Below, in pieces: positions 1-5,364 of a DNA stretch of 5,364 bases. The notes under the pieces are model-generated. The model was not told the DNA's origin. It searched no databases and saw nothing but the letters and a program-made list of their open reading frames with translations. The stretch is from an uncultured Blautia sp. (GTDB lineage: Bacteria; Bacillota; Clostridia; Lachnospirales; Lachnospiraceae), in contig URXG01000102.1 in the NCBI GenBank assembly GCA_900551715.1, forward strand, positions 1-5,364. Direction: 5' to 3'. The stretch's first letter is position 1. Each line of letters begins with the position of its first letter. Position numbers and translations under genes: made by a program.

Positions 1-72
1 GAGCAGTTATTTGGTTATGAGCAAGTAGCAAAGCGGATTGCGAATATCCGCTTGAATTGTTATCGTCTCTGA
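1..72 (+). CDS. C-terminal tail of an unidentified protein (5' partial)
   Basis: Frame 1 on the plus strand is open from the first base and ends at TGA 70-72, giving 23 residues that begin EQLFGYEQVAK and end NIRLNCYRL. The other two plus frames hit stops within the first 27 bases. The composition (charged, helical, no low-complexity runs) is compatible with a genuine protein end, and the frame runs convergently toward the minus-strand Big2 gene with a 25-base gap. I do not recognise the family. A 23-codon open frame can easily arise by chance, so this is tentative; sequence to the left of the window would settle it. Confidence 0.35.
   Translation, partial: EQLFGYEQVAKRIANIRLNCYRL
31..53. 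repeat. Perfect 8-bp inverted repeat, possible weak terminator
   Basis: AAGCGGAT (31-38) and ATCCGCTT (46-53) are perfect reverse complements around a 7-base loop. The hairpin lies 45 bases beyond the stop of the minus-strand Big2 gene and inside the tail of the plus-strand frame, so it could end transcription from the minus strand or from both sides. Neither side carries a good U-run: the minus-strand read continues as TGCTACTTGC. A standard intrinsic terminator is therefore not well supported. Confidence 0.3.
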
Positions 73-97
73 TGAAATTCATTCATGGATGGATCTT

Positions 98-934
98 TTA
101 GTACTTGTTAAAACCGAGTTTCTTCATGGAATAACCATATTTCTTAAGGAGCTTGTCAGATAATCTGAAGTTGTCTCTCACATAACGGGAAACCGTCTTC
201 TTATCACGATTGCTCGGTACTCCAATGTATAGGTTCTCGTCTCTTTCTTCCTGGCAGCGAGTCAGATGCAGGCCTTTCAGTTTACCATTGTAGTCTCTGC
301 CGATGGTGCCGGTTACAGTGGTTGGTATGCACGTTCCATCCTCCCAATAACATTCCAGTCTGCCTCTCTTGTCACGGAAAACATCCATGGATATCTCTGC
401 TCTTCCCCATTCCTCGTTAGAATTGAGTTCGTATAAAAATTCCATCTTATATTTCTTCGGAAGGGCACTGATGGTAATTTTTTTGTATATTTCAATGTCG
501 TCGTTGTTCACCTTCAGAGTGATCACGCGAGTCCCCTCCGGGCCTTTTTTACCTTTGCTGCGCACCAGGGAGTATAACTTCATTCCGTCATACTGGTATC
601 TGGTAACTACGGTCACCTTACATCTCAGTTTCTTGCCTCTGACACGAGCATAAATATTGCAGTTGCCGGTCTTCAGTGCTTTAATGTTTCCTTTGTTGTT
701 GACTGTTGCAACCTTCTTGTTGCTGCTGGACCATGCCACCTTGCCTTTGGCGTTCTTTACTTTAAGTGTGGTCTTCTGTCCAGGATACATCACGATACTT
801 GTTTTGCTAAGCTTTGGTTTGGCCGCCGCTTCTACCTCACTCATACTCCAACTGCCAAATATAAGTGTGGCAACCAGCATAACAGCAAGTAGTCCGGACG
901 TGATGCTTCTTTTGCATACTCTGTTTCTACTCAT
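98..934 (-). CDS. Secreted Big2 (bacterial Ig-like) domain protein, 278 aa
   Basis: The product is predicted to be exported and to act outside the membrane; its function is unknown. Residues 1-38 look like a Sec signal peptide: basic start MSRNRVCKR, a hydrophobic core around SGLLAVMLVATLIFG, and a probable signal peptidase I site after AAA at 36-38. Residues about 39-110 match the Big2 Ig-like fold (PGQKTTLKV, then WSSSNKKVATV, then GNIKALKTG). Big2 domains are common in cell-surface and adhesin-like proteins of Firmicutes. Residues about 111-278 are basic, contain several Tyr and Trp and two Cys, and do not resemble a family I know. There is no LPXTG motif, C-terminal membrane helix or choline-binding repeat, so release or non-covalent wall binding is likely. 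I chose ATG 932-934 because AAGGAGGT sits 6 bases upstream and the signal peptide starts there. The frame stays open to a TTG at 1031-1033, but that TTG is part of the promoter -35 box. The gene appears monocistronic with its own promoter. Confidence 0.85.
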   Translation of the reverse strand: MSRNRVCKRSITSGLLAVMLVATLIFGSWSMSEVEAAAKPKLSKTSIVMYPGQKTTLKVKNAKGKVAWSSSNKKVATVNNKGNIKALKTGNCNIYARVRGKKLRCKVTVVTRYQYDGMKLYSLVRSKGKKGPEGTRVITLKVNNDDIEIYKKITISALPKKYKMEFLYELNSNEEWGRAEISMDVFRDKRGRLECYWEDGTCIPTTVTGTIGRDYNGKLKGLHLTRCQEERDENLYIGVPSNRDKKTVSRYVRDNFRLSDKLLKKYGYSMKKLGFNKY

Positions 935-940
935 GTTCGC

Positions 941-948
941 ACCTCCTT
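941..948 (-). promoter_or_regulatory. Ribosome binding site of the Big2 gene
   Basis: The minus strand reads AAGGAGGT followed by GCGAAC and ATG. This is a near-perfect match to the 16S anti-Shine-Dalgarno sequence at 6-base spacing. It fixes the translation start at 934 rather than at the upstream in-frame TTG. Confidence 0.85.
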
Positions 949-971
949 GGTCGGTTTGGATTATCAGTTGC

Positions 972-995
972 AAAAACAAATCGCTATTTGTTTTT
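972..995. repeat. 10-bp perfect palindrome at the predicted transcription start of the Big2 gene
   Basis: AAAAACAAAT (972-981) and ATTTGTTTTT (986-995) are exact reverse complements separated by 4 bases. The palindrome starts about 9 bases downstream of the -10 box, so the mRNA would begin at or just before the first arm and carry the hairpin at its 5' end. Two readings are possible: an operator for a dimeric regulator overlapping the early transcribed region, or a 5' stem-loop that stabilises the transcript. The AT-rich arms make a moderate stem only. It is too far from the ribosome binding site (24 bases) to mask it directly. Confidence 0.6.
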
Positions 996-1003
996 CTATA
1001 ATA

Positions 1004-1033
1004 ATTATACCGAAATGCAGGGGAGTTAGTCAA
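1004..1033 (-). promoter_or_regulatory. Sigma-A type promoter for the Big2 gene
   Basis: On the minus strand, TTGACT (1033-1028) is followed after 18 bases by TATAAT (1009-1004). The -10 box matches consensus in all six positions and the -35 box in five of six; the 18-base spacing is within the usual range. The expected transcription start is near 997, giving a leader of roughly 60 bases. The promoter begins 30 bases beyond the transposase stop codon, so the gene need not depend on read-through from the insertion sequence. Confidence 0.7.
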
Positions 1034-1063
1034 TGGAGTTTTGGGTTGTGGTTTATAGAATTT

Positions 1064-2128
1064 TTATAGTTTGTTGTCAAATATATTTGCTGGTTCTTCC
1101 AGCCGCATCAAAATAAGCATGCTCATGCATTGACAGAGATAATCGATACTTTCGAAACTCCTGAATGTCACGGCCTGCGCCTGTTTCCGCTTATAATTTT
1201 TCAGAAGCCTTTCCGCTTCATTATTAGTAGCAGGTATTCGGAGATCATGCAGGAATAACAGATGATTCCGCATATATTTCTCCATCCTCAGAAATAAATT
1301 ATAGCCTTCTCTATAATAGGTGTTTGCTGGAATGTCCTCATATTCCTTTCGGGCAATTTCCAGTATCTTCAGATATTGTTTTTCAAATTCAAAAGATTTT
1401 TCTGCCTCTAGGGTGCTTGACACCTGGGACTTATTTCGGAAGCGGATCATTTCCTGTATCAACGAATGCATCTTTTTGTTCCAGGTTCGATCTGACTCAT
1501 TTTCGATGCTGGATTTCAGGTATCTTAGTACATGAGCAAGACATTCCTGATGATCTGCCCCATAGTTGTAGAAGGTGATATCATGGTCATGGACAAGGAT
1601 CCCCTGATAATCTTCCGCAACGGTCCTTTCTACACCTTCGTGCCCTTTTTTTCTGCGTGCAAAATAAAGAGCTTTTCCGTCAGGTGTTGCACATACATAC
1701 ACATAACAGCTCTTTCCGTTCTCTCTGGCATTTGTACAATCTGTATGCATAACTGGAGAAAGCAGCATATCTGCATAAGCAGACCTGCGCTCTGGCTCAG
1801 TTTTTAAAGCAAACTCTTTGCTGAGTTTACTTACCATTCCTTTAGAAATGTTTAATTTTCCACCTGTCAGATCTGACAGGAACTTTCTGCTCTTATCAAT
1901 AGAAGTACAACAGTCATTGTTCAGGAGAAATAAAAATGCCCGAATGCTGCCATCGTAGTTTACATCATCAACAACACCATCCGGAAATGCAGCATGTACA
2001 CGTTCACCCATTTTACTGTTATAATAAACATCTGCATGGTATTCCGTCACATCCAGCATCATACGGATGCTTACCATCTGTTTTATGATCGTTTTTCCAG
2101 TCTTTTTAAAAGCACAGTCTTCAGACAC
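1064..2128 (-). CDS. tnpC: IS66 transposase, C-terminal catalytic part (in the -1 frame)
   Basis: This part carries the DDE transposase core of IS66. The three acidic residues are visible, numbered from GTG 2128: D130 in VMHTDC, D181 in GILVHDHD and E304 in ATNNEAERLL. They are followed by the usual tail KRKQAQAVTFRSFES. The open frame extends upstream of 2128 through LLPPPEEV to base 2173, where it joins the N-terminal half, so GTG 2128 is not a credible independent start: no spaced ribosome binding site precedes it. Joined, the protein would be about 553 residues, a normal IS66 TnpC length, with catalytic residues near 329, 380 and 503. The Cys-rich IS66 zinc finger is not seen at the junction. 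The last residues (NIFDNKL) look slightly shorter than relatives I recall, so loss of a few C-terminal codons is possible. Confidence 0.85.
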   Translation of the reverse strand: MSEDCAFKKTGKTIIKQMVSIRMMLDVTEYHADVYYNSKMGERVHAAFPDGVVDDVNYDGSIRAFLFLLNNDCCTSIDKSRKFLSDLTGGKLNISKGMVSKLSKEFALKTEPERRSAYADMLLSPVMHTDCTNARENGKSCYVYVCATPDGKALYFARRKKGHEGVERTVAEDYQGILVHDHDITFYNYGADHQECLAHVLRYLKSSIENESDRTWNKKMHSLIQEMIRFRNKSQVSSTLEAEKSFEFEKQYLKILEIARKEYEDIPANTYYREGYNLFLRMEKYMRNHLLFLHDLRIPATNNEAERLLKNYKRKQAQAVTFRSFESIDYLCQCMSMLILMRLEEPANIFDNKL

Positions 2129-2147
2129 CTCTTCTGGTGGAGGAAGA
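2118..2147 (-). other. Imperfect hairpin downstream of the frameshift site
   Basis: On the minus strand TCTTC (2147-2143) can pair with GAAGA (2122-2118), and inside it CACC (2139-2136) with GGTG (2129-2126), leaving a 3x3 internal loop and a 6-base loop. It starts 25 bases after the slippery heptamer. That is further than the 5-9 bases usual for frameshift-stimulating structures, so a role is doubtful. Confidence 0.25.
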
Positions 2148-2151
2148 AGTA

Positions 2152-2724
2152 TTATAGGATGTGTAGGTTCCTGTTTTTTCGGCTGTGTCCTTTATGACCG
2201 GGTTGACCGCCTGGCTTTCTGCCTGATTTTTCCCTGCTGTTTGTGATCTTTTTACGCTTAATGGTCTTTGAGGAAGGAATCGATGAGTTTTCATAATCCC
2301 GGTTTATCTGTGCACGGAGTTTCAGATTCTTTCCCTGTTCTTCTTCCAGTCTGGCAGTTGTTTTGTAAAACTGAAGTCGGAGTTCTTTTACCTTATCCAG
2401 TGCATCATCTCTTTGTTTTTCAGCAACAAGGGCCCGCTTCTCCATCTCCTGAAGTTTCTGGGCTGTCTTTTTCTGCATAGATTCAAACTCCAAGAGCATG
2501 TCTTCCAGAACCTGAAACCAGTAGTTACGTACATGGATTGCCTCTTTATGTGCATCTGCTATCGCAGATTCCAGTTTCCGGATCTTATGTTTATAAACCC
2601 TGCACTCCTTTTGATGGAACTCTTTCAGCTGGATATATCTTTCGCCGGATTCCAGTTCTTTATTTCTGGCCTGTGTGGCTTTCAGCCGGCACATAAGTGT
2701 GATGTAATCATAAGCGTCAGGCAT
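2152..2724 (-). CDS. tnpC: IS66 transposase, N-terminal DNA-binding part (zero frame)
   Basis: This 190-residue frame is the front of the same transposase. Residues about 20-140 are charged and heptad-like, predicted as a long coiled coil (for example ARLEEEQGKNLKLRAQI). The IS66 signature follows: NRDYENSSIPSS at 141-152, a basic linker (IKRKKITNSREKSGRK), then PGGQPGHKGH at 171-180. After residue 184 the frame leaves the IS66 pattern (RNLHIL) and stops at TAA 2152-2154, whereas the -1 frame continues with conserved sequence. The start is ATG 2722-2724, with a GGGGG stretch 6 bases upstream as a weak ribosome binding site. On its own the product would lack all catalytic residues; it could still bind DNA or act as an inhibitor, as truncated frame-zero products do in some IS families (inference). 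Confidence 0.8.
   Translation of the reverse strand: MPDAYDYITLMCRLKATQARNKELESGERYIQLKEFHQKECRVYKHKIRKLESAIADAHKEAIHVRNYWFQVLEDMLLEFESMQKKTAQKLQEMEKRALVAEKQRDDALDKVKELRLQFYKTTARLEEEQGKNLKLRAQINRDYENSSIPSSKTIKRKKITNSREKSGRKPGGQPGHKGHSRKNRNLHIL
2173..2179 (-). other. A_AAA_AAC slippery heptamer at the transposase frame break (-1 frameshift candidate)
   Basis: The zero frame reads cgA AAA AAC, the X_XXY_YYZ pattern recognised for -1 ribosomal slippage. Slipping back one base gives AAA AAA CAG and leads directly into the conserved QEPTHP...PPPEEV sequence and the catalytic half. An SD-like AAAGGA lies 8 bases upstream (2193-2188), similar in position to the stimulators known in bacterial -1 sites. 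It also encodes the conserved KG of HKGH, so it may be coincidental. The alternative is that an ancestral run of seven A lost one, making a pseudogene, or a homopolymer error in the assembly. Confidence 0.55.
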
Positions 2725-2753
2725 ACATTTCCCCCAGCACAGTTATAATCAAA

Positions 2754-2765
2754 CGCCGCTATTAC
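2754..2765 (-). repeat. Candidate upstream end of the IS66 element
   Basis: The minus strand reads GTAATAGCGGCG starting at 2765, 41 bases before the tnpC ATG. IS66-family terminal inverted repeats characteristically start with GTAA, and the placement just ahead of tnpC is as expected. No matching inverted copy was found downstream of tnpC, so the call rests on one end only. Confidence 0.35.
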
Positions 2766-2798
2766 CGCTGTGAAGCTCCTTTTATCCCTGCTATCTAA

Positions 2799-5364
2799 TC
2801 AGGTAGTCAGATAATTGGTTTCTCTGATTTCTTTTATTATTTTCTGTGTTCTTACCAGATTTCCCATATAACGTATCAGCCAGGTCAGGTTGACGTTTTT
2901 AAGTCTCATATGAGTTGCCAGATTTCGGAAAAACAAATCATCTGACAGGTATATTGCTTTGTTTTTCTGTGCCAGAATCAGGCAATCCATCTGGCATTTA
3001 TCGATATTAGCTGCAGAAAACAGTGTTTCTATCTCTGTTTTTTCGTATATTTTCAGCTCTGTTCTTTCTTTGTTGGTTATGAAAAATGCCTGAAAATCCT
3101 GAAGAACTCTGTAAATCTCTTCCCATATTTCCCGGACAGATGTATCGAAAGGAATCATATAAACTTCTTTGTTTTCCACTGTTATGAGTTCTCCTGGTGA
3201 TATTGCCTGCTGGCAATCAAGGCTCTGTATTCTTGCAAGTACAAAATCCACCAGCGATTCCGGAATAATAATAGATTCTTTCACAGACTCTAACAGATCC
3301 AACGCCTTGAATATTCCTAACAGAACCAGTGTTGGAAGTGTCAGAACAATTTTTTCTTCTGGCAAAAGTGGAATATCATTATGCATTTCGCCTGCATACA
3401 ATGACTGTTTCTCAGTATACAGAAGAAATCGTATGATTTTTATATAATCACTGTATGTTCTGCTACAGAGAGCATCTATGGGGAGTCCGGAGTCTCCATT
3501 CCTGAAATGATAAATTTCCAGCAGGTCTGCCACAGGATTCCCAGATTCCCCGCCAAAACGTTTCCTGAATTCTTCCAGAGCTGCCTCAAGGTTCTGCACC
3601 AAAGCAGCCGAATTACAATTGTCCGATTCCATCTCGACTGTGAGAAAATTTGCCTGCTCAGGATTTTCCTGTAATCTGTTTATGGCAAACTGAAACGCAT
3701 AAACATATCTGTCGGTAATTGCCTGTACTGTATACTGGACATTATCTATTGAAACTATATCTCCGATTTTTTTGTTTTGAAGACGAATATACTCCAGATT
3801 TCTTCTTCCTGCATGGCATATCCCCATAGACCTATTCTCAGTTGCTGTTTTTTCAAAGCAGCTTTCGATGTCGAGACATATCTTATGTATTTCTCCATCA
3901 TCTGAACCTTCTTCCTGTGAAAATTTCTTCAGGGTAACCACCTTGTTGCCGGACACGCTCTCTATTTTAGTTACCAGATTCCGGTGTTCATAAGACATCC
4001 GAAAATGCAGCTGAATGTACCTTCGATAGAGATCATAATTTTCTCCATCATCTGTAAGATAAAAAATCCTGTAAGCAACAAAATCTGCTTTTTCCGGTTC
4101 TTCTATTACGCGATAAGCTTCTGCGAGGGCCCACAATGAATTTACGTCCTCACTGTCTTTCAAAACGTTCATGTACTTTTCCAGCTTTTCTTTTTGCACT
4201 GGCTTCTCCTGTGTCAGAAAAGCCAGCATATTAACAGCTGACGGTTCTGAATGAGATTCTTCAAAAAGCTGTTCTGTACATTCTATAAGGCTGAGATTTT
4301 TTCGCTGAAGCAGGAGACAGTTTGCTTTTATGGAAAGAAAACTTGTTTTTTCTATATTATGTTCGATAAAAAAATCCGCAATCTTCGCTTTAATATCTAA
4401 TGCTTCCCATAAATCGTCCTTCGGAACAGGTGTCTGTATCTTTTGGATATCTTCTTTTTTGTAAGAATCCAATGCTCTTGGAAAATCTCCAATCAGATCC
4501 TTTCCTGTATAAAAATCTCCCTCTATACTTTCCAGTATTTCCAGACACATTTCTCCATGCTGATGGGACAGGAGAATATCCGCAAAAATCAGTTTGCTTC
4601 GGTTATCTGCTTTTTTTATCTGTTCAAAAACTTTTTTTATTTTATCCAGAATATGTTCCTCAAAGAAGCGACCACTGTGATCTGCTGCAATAACAATGAC
4701 CTCGAGATCTTCCAGAGTATCTCCTGCCTGTTCCAGAAGTTCTGTAAGAACCTGTTCATATTTCTCTGGTTGTGTATATTCCATTGCAGGCAGGCAAAAT
4801 CTTCTTACAGATATTTTTTTCTGTATTTCTGGAAGTGCCTGTGCATAATGGTCCAAAATTTCCTGATATTTATGCTCTTTCAGATAACAGGTAAGCAGAT
4901 GCCCCAGTATAAGCTCATTCTCTTTCCATGGCAGATTCAGGTAAACATCCTGCGCCTGATCAAACTCTCTTTGTATCTCATAGTAATTGCCTTTCAGCAT
5001 AAGAAAATCTATGGATCCCTGTATATCTGCATCTAATGTTTCGTAGCATTCCATAAATTCCCCAGGATTAACATCCATCAGTATCTTGAACTCTGTGAAA
5101 GTTAACCGAAGAATATCATCCTGGGGTGCATCGGGATATTTATTTTTCAGATAGCGTATTCTTTCCAGACAATGTTCCAGAGTATCTGAAGGTTTGTTTC
5201 CTGTATAAAATTCTGTAACTATTCCGTATACTGTAGACGTTACTGCAAAAGCCGCTGTTCGGAAATTCTCCTTCTGCTCTGCAAGCCGATTCAATATTTG
5301 TCCAGCCTCTTTGCATTTGCCCTGATTATGGCAGGTAAGGCCGTAAATATAAGATAACGAATAC
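2799..5364 (-). CDS. TPR-rich protein with GreA/B C-terminal-like and PIN-like domains (5' partial)
   Basis: The frame is open from the right edge to TGA 2799-2801, at least 854 codons. The TTG at 5292-5294 is not the start: the 23 codons upstream continue a TPR motif (YIYGLTCHNQGKCKEAGQIL). Numbering from that TTG, residues 1 to about 440 are helical TPR-like repeats (for example YYEIQREFDQAQDVYLNLP). Residues about 503-545 (KKIGDIVSIDNVQYTVQAI) resemble the small beta domain at the C-terminus of GreA/GreB, which docks on RNA polymerase. Residues about 645-810 look like a PIN ribonuclease fold: the strand KIVLTLPTLVLLGI, then IIIPESLVDFV with D683, then D770 in QMDCLILAQ and D785/D786 in IYLSDDLFFRNLA. 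The usual first Asp is not obvious. There is no signal peptide or membrane segment in the visible part, so it is cytoplasmic. I recall this domain order from predicted conflict systems with regulated RNA cleavage; role and partners here are inferred. No clear terminator follows before the IS66 element. Confidence 0.75.
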   Translation of the reverse strand, partial: YSLSYIYGLTCHNQGKCKEAGQILNRLAEQKENFRTAAFAVTSTVYGIVTEFYTGNKPSDTLEHCLERIRYLKNKYPDAPQDDILRLTFTEFKILMDVNPGEFMECYETLDADIQGSIDFLMLKGNYYEIQREFDQAQDVYLNLPWKENELILGHLLTCYLKEHKYQEILDHYAQALPEIQKKISVRRFCLPAMEYTQPEKYEQVLTELLEQAGDTLEDLEVIVIAADHSGRFFEEHILDKIKKVFEQIKKADNRSKLIFADILLSHQHGEMCLEILESIEGDFYTGKDLIGDFPRALDSYKKEDIQKIQTPVPKDDLWEALDIKAKIADFFIEHNIEKTSFLSIKANCLLLQRKNLSLIECTEQLFEESHSEPSAVNMLAFLTQEKPVQKEKLEKYMNVLKDSEDVNSLWALAEAYRVIEEPEKADFVAYRIFYLTDDGENYDLYRRYIQLHFRMSYEHRNLVTKIESVSGNKVVTLKKFSQEEGSDDGEIHKICLDIESCFEKTATENRSMGICHAGRRNLEYIRLQNKKIGDIVSIDNVQYTVQAITDRYVYAFQFAINRLQENPEQANFLTVEMESDNCNSAALVQNLEAALEEFRKRFGGESGNPVADLLEIYHFRNGDSGLPIDALCSRTYSDYIKIIRFLLYTEKQSLYAGEMHNDIPLLPEEKIVLTLPTLVLLGIFKALDLLESVKESIIIPESLVDFVLARIQSLDCQQAISPGELITVENKEVYMIPFDTSVREIWEEIYRVLQDFQAFFITNKERTELKIYEKTEIETLFSAANIDKCQMDCLILAQKNKAIYLSDDLFFRNLATHMRLKNVNLTWLIRYMGNLVRTQKIIKEIRETNYLTT

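Larger units (their letters stand above)
1064..2765 (-). mobile_element. IS66-family insertion sequence, tnpC-only type (borders uncertain)
   Basis: The element is defined by its transposase, described in the two CDS entries. There is no tnpA or tnpB: the neighbouring gene ends 74 bases before the transposase start. This matches the IS66 subgroup that carries only tnpC (the ISBst12-like group). The right border is set at 2765 because the minus strand there reads GTAATAGCGGCG, and IS66 ends usually begin with GTAA. The left border is only the transposase stop codon: I found no GTAA-type end and no copy of the 8 bases outside the right end (CGCTGTGA, 2766-2773) between 935 and 1063. The left end may therefore be lost, diverged, or elsewhere. 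Confidence 0.7.

Noticed and set aside
31..53. Strong intrinsic terminator for the Big2 gene
   Set aside because: The stem is perfect but no U-run follows on either strand, so it is kept only as an inverted repeat.
369..1001. Two plus-strand open frames (369-653 and 657-1001) opposite the Big2 gene
   Set aside because: They are antisense to a gene with clear signal peptide, Big2 motifs, promoter and ribosome binding site. Their hydrophobic translations are typical complement artefacts.
935..1033. Extended N-terminus of the Big2 protein from TTG 1031-1033
   Set aside because: The TTG is within the -35 box, the extension would precede a complete signal peptide, and AAGGAGGT marks the internal ATG at 934.
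2126..2128. GTG as an independent start for the transposase catalytic half
   Set aside because: The GAGG sequence touches the GTG without spacing, and conserved IS66 sequence continues upstream in the same frame to the slippery site.
2754..2773. Direct repeat AGCGG-TAAT-AGCGG near the IS end as a regulatory repeat
   Set aside because: Only two 5-base units with no further copies; better explained as part of the IS end and its flank.
4443..5036. Plus-strand open frame of 197 codons opposite the TPR gene
   Set aside because: It is the antisense shadow of a continuous TPR-coding frame; its translation is Phe/Ile/Leu/Cys rich without domain features, and no ribosome binding site is seen.

Overview
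The window looks like an accessory stretch of a low-to-moderate GC Gram-positive chromosome, probably a gut clostridium of the Lachnospiraceae type. The evidence is strong AGGAGG-type ribosome binding, a consensus sigma-A promoter, an exported protein with a bacterial Ig-like (Big2) domain, and an IS66 transposase of the kind I recall from Lachnospiraceae. The taxon is an inference from style, not from a marker gene. All substantial genes are on the minus strand, so the biological reading order is right to left.

Right part (2799 to the window edge): a large partial gene whose 5' end lies outside the window. At least 854 codons are visible. They encode a long alpha-helical TPR-like array, then a short beta-rich segment resembling the C-terminal domain of GreA/GreB transcript-cleavage factors, then a C-terminal PIN-like nuclease domain. 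I recall this domain order (TPR, GreAB-C, PIN) from predicted bacterial conflict or defence systems. It is the most interesting item here. Its partner genes, if any, would lie upstream, beyond the right edge.

Middle part (about 1064-2765): a stand-alone IS66-family transposase gene (tnpC type, no tnpA or tnpB beside it), starting 74 bases after the PIN gene stops. It is split into two reading frames. The break falls exactly at a canonical A_AAA_AAC slippery heptamer, so it is either a programmed -1 frameshift gene of about 553 residues or a copy killed by loss of one A. The DDE catalytic residues are all present. One plausible IS end lies just upstream of the gene; I cannot find the matching left end.

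Left part (1-1033): a gene for a secreted 278-residue Big2-domain protein with its own promoter, a near-start palindrome and a strong ribosome binding site. At the extreme left edge a 23-codon tail of a plus-strand reading frame ends, overlapping a small perfect inverted repeat. There are no tRNA, rRNA, CRISPR or riboswitch signals that I can support, and no gene-free stretch exceeds 300 bases.
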